This document shows, in pieces, positions 62,558 through 64,000 of a stretch of DNA of 64,000 nt. Origin of the DNA: JAXGPL01 sp040766985 (lineage in GTDB: Bacteria; Bacillota; Sulfobacillia; JAUYEG01); NCBI GenBank assembly GCA_040766985.1, contig JAXGPL010000003.1, forward strand, positions 62,001 to 126,000, written 5' to 3'. Position numbers and translations under genes: made by a program. Every line of letters begins with the position of its first letter. The first letter of the stretch is position 1. The notes under the pieces are model-generated. The model saw only the letters and a list, made by a program, of their open reading frames with translations, did not search any database and was not told the DNA's origin.

Positions 62558-64000
62558 TTGCCGAGATTCGCGTCACCTAACCGTGAGCGGCCCGCCGTCT
62601 TGCCTATGCTGCGACGGATGCTGCCCTACATTCACGGTTTCCACCTCCGGCTGCTGGCGGCTGGACTGGCGACTTTGGCCGCGGCGGTTCTTATGCTGGC
62701 GGTGCCGATGGTAATCCGCTGGGGCCTTGACACCCTGGTGGTGTCCAGCCGTCCCGTCGTGCTGTGGGGACCCGCTGCCTTGATCATTGTCATTGGGCTG
62801 GCCGAAGGAGTCGCCAGCTTCGCGTCCCGCTACTTGATGGAGGCGGTGGGTTTCCAGGTGGTATACCGCCTGCGCTCGGATTTGTACCGGAGACTGCATG
62901 AGTTGTCGTTCGAGTTCCATGACAAGGCGAGGGTCGGCGATGTGATGTCGCGCCTGACGGCGGACACCGAGGCGCTGAGCCGGATGTTCGGCTTTGCGCT
63001 ACCGTATATCGCCGCGAACAGCCTGACAATTGTGGGCGCGGCCGCGTTGCTGCTCTACTGGGACCTCTGGCTGGGGCTTAGTTTCATCCTGGTCACCCCG
63101 TTGATGGTAAGGGCGATGAGGGCTTACGCGTATACGGTCCAGCCGTCCTACCGTCGCCGGCAAGCATCCCTTGGCCGGCTCACGGAGGGGCTTCGCGTGG
63201 CGCTCAACGGCGTCCGGGAGATCCAGCTGTTCGGGCAGGAGACGCAAGAGATGCGCAAGATGGCGGCGCGGGACGAGGAATACGTCGGCATCAACCTGGA
63301 GGTCGCCCGGATCAGCGCCTACTGGCTGCCACATGTGCATTTCCTCGTAAGCTTGGCGACCGCGGTCGCGCTCGCCGCCGGCGGCTGGGCGGTGATGTCG
63401 GGTCGGGCAACCCTCGGTATGCTCGTTGGCTTCGTGACGACGGCCGGGCTCCTCGTCCGGCCGATCCGTCAGACGGGCATGCTGACAGCCTCGGTGGTCC
63501 AGGCTGCCGCGGCCGGAGGCCGCGTCCTTGAGGTAATCGACGAGAGACCCGCGGTCGAGGAGTTGCCCGGTGCCAAGCCGCTTCCAGAACTCAGGGGACG
63601 AGTCGAACTGCAGGGCATCCACTTTGCCTACGTACCGGGAAACCCGGTTCTCAAGGGTATCGACCTGGTGATCGAGCCCGGTGAGGTCGTTGCCCTCGTT
63701 GGACCGACCGGTGCCGGCAAGACTACTTTGGCCCACCTGATCCCGCGCTTCTACGACCCGCAAGAGGGACGGGTCCTGCTCGACGGGGTGGATGTCCGCA
63801 CCGCGACGTTGTCGAGCATCCGTCGTCAGGTGGGGACGGCCATGCAGAACATCTTCCTGTTCAACGGCACGATCCGTGAGAACATCGCCTTCGGAAAACC
63901 CGAGGCCACGTTCGCCGCAGTCCAGGAGGCAGCCCAACTGGCCCAGATTCACGACGAGATCGTGGCGTTCCCACGTGGCTATGACACTCCCCTTGGCGAG
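62558..64000 (+). CDS. ABC exporter (membrane + ATPase fusion), 3' end outside window
   Basis: A half-size ABC exporter of the multidrug/lipid type; 481 codons are visible. Six membrane helices lie at about residues 25-320. The ATP-binding domain begins near residue 350, with Walker A GPTGAGKTTLAH (~381) and the Q-loop region QNIFLFNGTIREN. The signature and Walker B lie beyond the edge. TTG 62558 is the start, since GGGGAGG stands 7 bases upstream; ATG 62606 is an internal alternative. Confidence 0.93.
   Translation, partial: MPRFASPNRERPAVLPMLRRMLPYIHGFHLRLLAAGLATLAAAVLMLAVPMVIRWGLDTLVVSSRPVVLWGPAALIIVIGLAEGVASFASRYLMEAVGFQVVYRLRSDLYRRLHELSFEFHDKARVGDVMSRLTADTEALSRMFGFALPYIAANSLTIVGAAALLLYWDLWLGLSFILVTPLMVRAMRAYAYTVQPSYRRRQASLGRLTEGLRVALNGVREIQLFGQETQEMRKMAARDEEYVGINLEVARISAYWLPHVHFLVSLATAVALAAGGWAVMSGRATLGMLVGFVTTAGLLVRPIRQTGMLTASVVQAAAAGGRVLEVIDERPAVEELPGAKPLPELRGRVELQGIHFAYVPGNPVLKGIDLVIEPGEVVALVGPTGAGKTTLAHLIPRFYDPQEGRVLLDGVDVRTATLSSIRRQVGTAMQNIFLFNGTIRENIAFGKPEATFAAVQEAAQLAQIHDEIVAFPRGYDTPLGE

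Overview
The window is GC-rich bacterial chromosome from an endospore-forming member of the Bacillota (high-GC Clostridia, Limnochordia or Symbiobacteria type). The evidence is a complete gerA-gerB-gerC germinant-receptor operon, a spore-cortex yabQ gene in a cluster with divIC and a YabR-like S1 gene, strong AGGAGG ribosome-binding sites, and many GTG, TTG and even CTG starts. I cannot name the genus. There are no rRNA genes, CRISPR arrays, insertion sequences or prophage genes.

Layout. 1-11 kb: M28 aminopeptidase, arginase-family hydrolase, mnmA, a large GAF-PAS-GGDEF-HD-GYP c-di-GMP protein, then the ger operon. 11-24 kb: frameshifted rocD, GNAT, histidine phosphatase, two paralogous D-aminoacylase/dihydroorotase-type amidohydrolases (one frameshifted and placed directly before a CASTOR/POLLUX-type channel gene), CapA-like protein, the stub of an ADP-ribosylglycohydrolase, an HNH protein, and an ABC-2 exporter whose permease is cut by an in-frame stop. 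24-34 kb: gcvPA-gcvPB, a SurA-N protein, a GSA-aminomutase-like enzyme, a membrane M28 peptidase, and nrdD-nrdG behind a cobalamin riboswitch. 34-49 kb: short UvrA paralogue, MFS transporter, two tandem beta-lactamase-fold serine hydrolases, DinB protein, Asp/Glu-racemase-family enzyme, ferritin-like protein, NERD-helicase, nitroreductase, and an ECF sigma factor coupled to a membrane beta-propeller protein. 49-58 kb: M14 carboxypeptidase, then a decayed stretch (M23 tail, multiply frameshifted MATE gene), then trkA-trkH and a lipoprotein. 58-64 kb: three tRNA genes (Lys, elongator Met, initiator fMet), the S1/divIC/HTH/yabQ sporulation-division cluster, and an ABC exporter running off the end.

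Taken together the genes suggest an anaerobic or facultative spore former living on peptides and amino acids: M28 and M14 peptidases, serine hydrolases, amidohydrolases, ornithine aminotransferase, an arginase-family enzyme and the glycine decarboxylase P-protein. The best regulatory find is the B12 riboswitch on the class III ribonucleotide reductase. It has a pairable P1, a P5-like hairpin, and a downstream hairpin presenting the ribosome-binding site. Several genes are broken (rocD, one amidohydrolase, the ABC-2 permease, MATE, M23, ADP-ribosylglycohydrolase). Two of these breaks are single-base losses in G runs, so sequencing error must be excluded for those.
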